Source of the DNA: Candidatus Limnocylindrales bacterium
GTDB lineage: Bacteria > Desulfobacterota > Binatia > UBA1149 > CAITLU01
DNA: 64,000 nt
Assembly: GCA_035571835.1 (NCBI GenBank)
Contig: DATNBU010000002.1
Location: 62,001 to 126,000, forward strand
Direction of reading: 5' to 3'
Within the stretch, counting starts at the first letter, position 1; every line of letters starts with the position of its first letter. Below the pieces are notes generated by a model. That model was given only the letters and a program-made list of their open reading frames with translations, had not been told where the DNA came from and ran no database searches. The position numbers and the translations under genes are program-made. This document shows positions 63,267 to 64,000 of the stretch, one piece after another.

Positions 63267-64000
63267 ATGGGAAATCCGGCGCACATCACGATCGGCTATC
63301 AGGACGGATGCCTTCACCCGTTGTGGCTCACGAAGGCCGGCGTGACCGTCGCCCGCGCGTTCGGCGCCGACGCGATCTGGGTACCCGATCACTTCATGGG
63401 CTTCGCGCCGAAATGGCTATGGACGCCCGACGTCGTGCCGGCCGCCAGGACCGTGCATTCGATGGATGCGCTGTTCGATCCGGTGCCGATCATGACATGG
63501 ATCGCTATGAGGTTTCGCCGGCCGCTTGTCGGAACCTCGGTCACCGAGCCGATCCGCCGCCACCCGATGTCGCTCGCGCAGACGTTCGTGACGCTCGACC
63601 ACATCTCGCGCGGTCGCGCCGTGCTCGGCATCGGCAACGGACTGCGCGAGAACACCGAGCCGTACGGGCTGCCCTCGGACGAGCGCGTCGCGCGCCTCGA
63701 GGAAGCGCTCACCATCATCCGCATGCTGTGGGACAGCCGCGGCGCGCCGATCACGTTCGACGGGAAGTACTGGCCGCTTCGCGATGCCGTCTTCGACCTG
63801 CCGCTGTACAGGAACCGGCCGCCGCGCCTGTACATGGGCGCGCATTTCCCGCGCATGCTCCGCATGTGCGGTCGCTGGTGCGACGGCTGGTTGCCCGGCC
63901 AGAAGATCGACGGCGCCGAGTATGCGCGCCGACTCGCCATGATCGCCGAAGGTGCGGAAAGCGCCGGCCGTTCGATGGACGGCTTCGTGGCCGGCCAGAC
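63267..64000 (+). CDS. Luciferase-like flavin-dependent monooxygenase (3' end outside window)
   Basis: LLM-class TIM-barrel oxidoreductase; 244 codons are visible and the frame is open at the window edge. Landmarks are GADAIWVPDHFMGF, VGTSVTEPIRRHPMSLAQTFVTLDHISRGRAVLGIGNG and RPPRLYMGAHFPRMLRMCGRWCDGWLPG. These enzymes use FMN or F420; the cofactor is not decidable here, although F420-dependent members are common in this type of genome. ATG 63267 starts the fold directly. Likely roles are xenobiotic or terpenoid oxidation. Confidence 0.87.
   Translation, partial: MGNPAHITIGYQDGCLHPLWLTKAGVTVARAFGADAIWVPDHFMGFAPKWLWTPDVVPAARTVHSMDALFDPVPIMTWIAMRFRRPLVGTSVTEPIRRHPMSLAQTFVTLDHISRGRAVLGIGNGLRENTEPYGLPSDERVARLEEALTIIRMLWDSRGAPITFDGKYWPLRDAVFDLPLYRNRPPRLYMGAHFPRMLRMCGRWCDGWLPGQKIDGAEYARRLAMIAEGAESAGRSMDGFVAGQ

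Overview
The window is high-GC DNA from a Gram-negative, free-living bacterium. An outer membrane is implied by a PqiABC lipid-transport operon, a BON-domain periplasmic protein, a lipoprotein and many secreted proteins. Large cysteine-rich secreted proteins with Thr-rich linkers, a metalloprotease with a dockerin-like tail, DUF1329, a flavin-dependent luciferase-like oxidoreductase, hotdog thioesterases and eukaryotic-like Ser/Thr kinases point to a Binatota (Desulfobacterota_B) or Myxococcota-type lineage. That placement is inference; no rRNA, tRNA or housekeeping phylogenetic marker is present. I see no CRISPR array, prophage, integron or insertion sequence. The only mobile-like signals are four REP-like palindromes from two sequence families.

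Layout. 1-4.5 kb (minus): a Ser/Thr kinase cut by the window edge, its PP2C phosphatase and a membrane sulfatase-family protein. 4.6-8.6 kb: a Cys-rich secreted protein, a GT87-type membrane protein, a small molybdopterin-fold protein, a Lys-rich small protein and another Cys-rich secreted protein. 8.7-13.3 kb: two overlapping thioesterases divergent from a dienoyl-CoA-isomerase-like crotonase, an aminotransferase and ArfB, then DUF72 and PAP2 genes. 14.2-17.3 kb: two tandem unusual GST-family proteins overlapped with a BASS transporter. 17.4-23.3 kb: a PH-domain protein, secreted proteins, an M12-like metalloprotease and an 899-residue Cys-repeat protein. 23.4-32.3 kb (minus): pqiA-pqiA-pqiB-pqiC, then a fused NfnAB-like flavoenzyme and a MACPF-like secreted protein.

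32.4-43.7 kb (plus): sixA, the non-oxidative pentose-phosphate operon tkt-rpiB-tal, and an envelope/stress group (L,D-transpeptidase, ferritin-like, BON, YflT-like), followed by a histidine phosphatase, a secreted protein, a TauE-like permease and a secreted orphan. 43.6-46.6 kb: an MFS exporter divergent from a SufR-like Fe-S regulator that is overlapped with a double glutaredoxin/GST-N protein. 46.8-49.3 kb: a membrane H+-pyrophosphatase. 49.5-57.5 kb: a beta-helix protein, an exported methyltransferase, a 914-residue Cys-repeat protein, a DyP peroxidase, a half-size EamA protein and DUF1329. 57.9-64 kb: a second receptor-type kinase, an XRE/MmyB regulator divergent from a leader-peptide/hydrolase pair with a perfect operator-like palindrome between them, a double GNAT, a SnoaL-like protein and a truncated luciferase-like oxidoreductase.

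Most operons use 1-4 base stop/start overlaps (ATGA, GTGA, TTGA, TGATG), so translational coupling is a general habit here. Start codons were chosen from these overlaps, Shine-Dalgarno sites and signal peptides; alternatives are noted in each entry.
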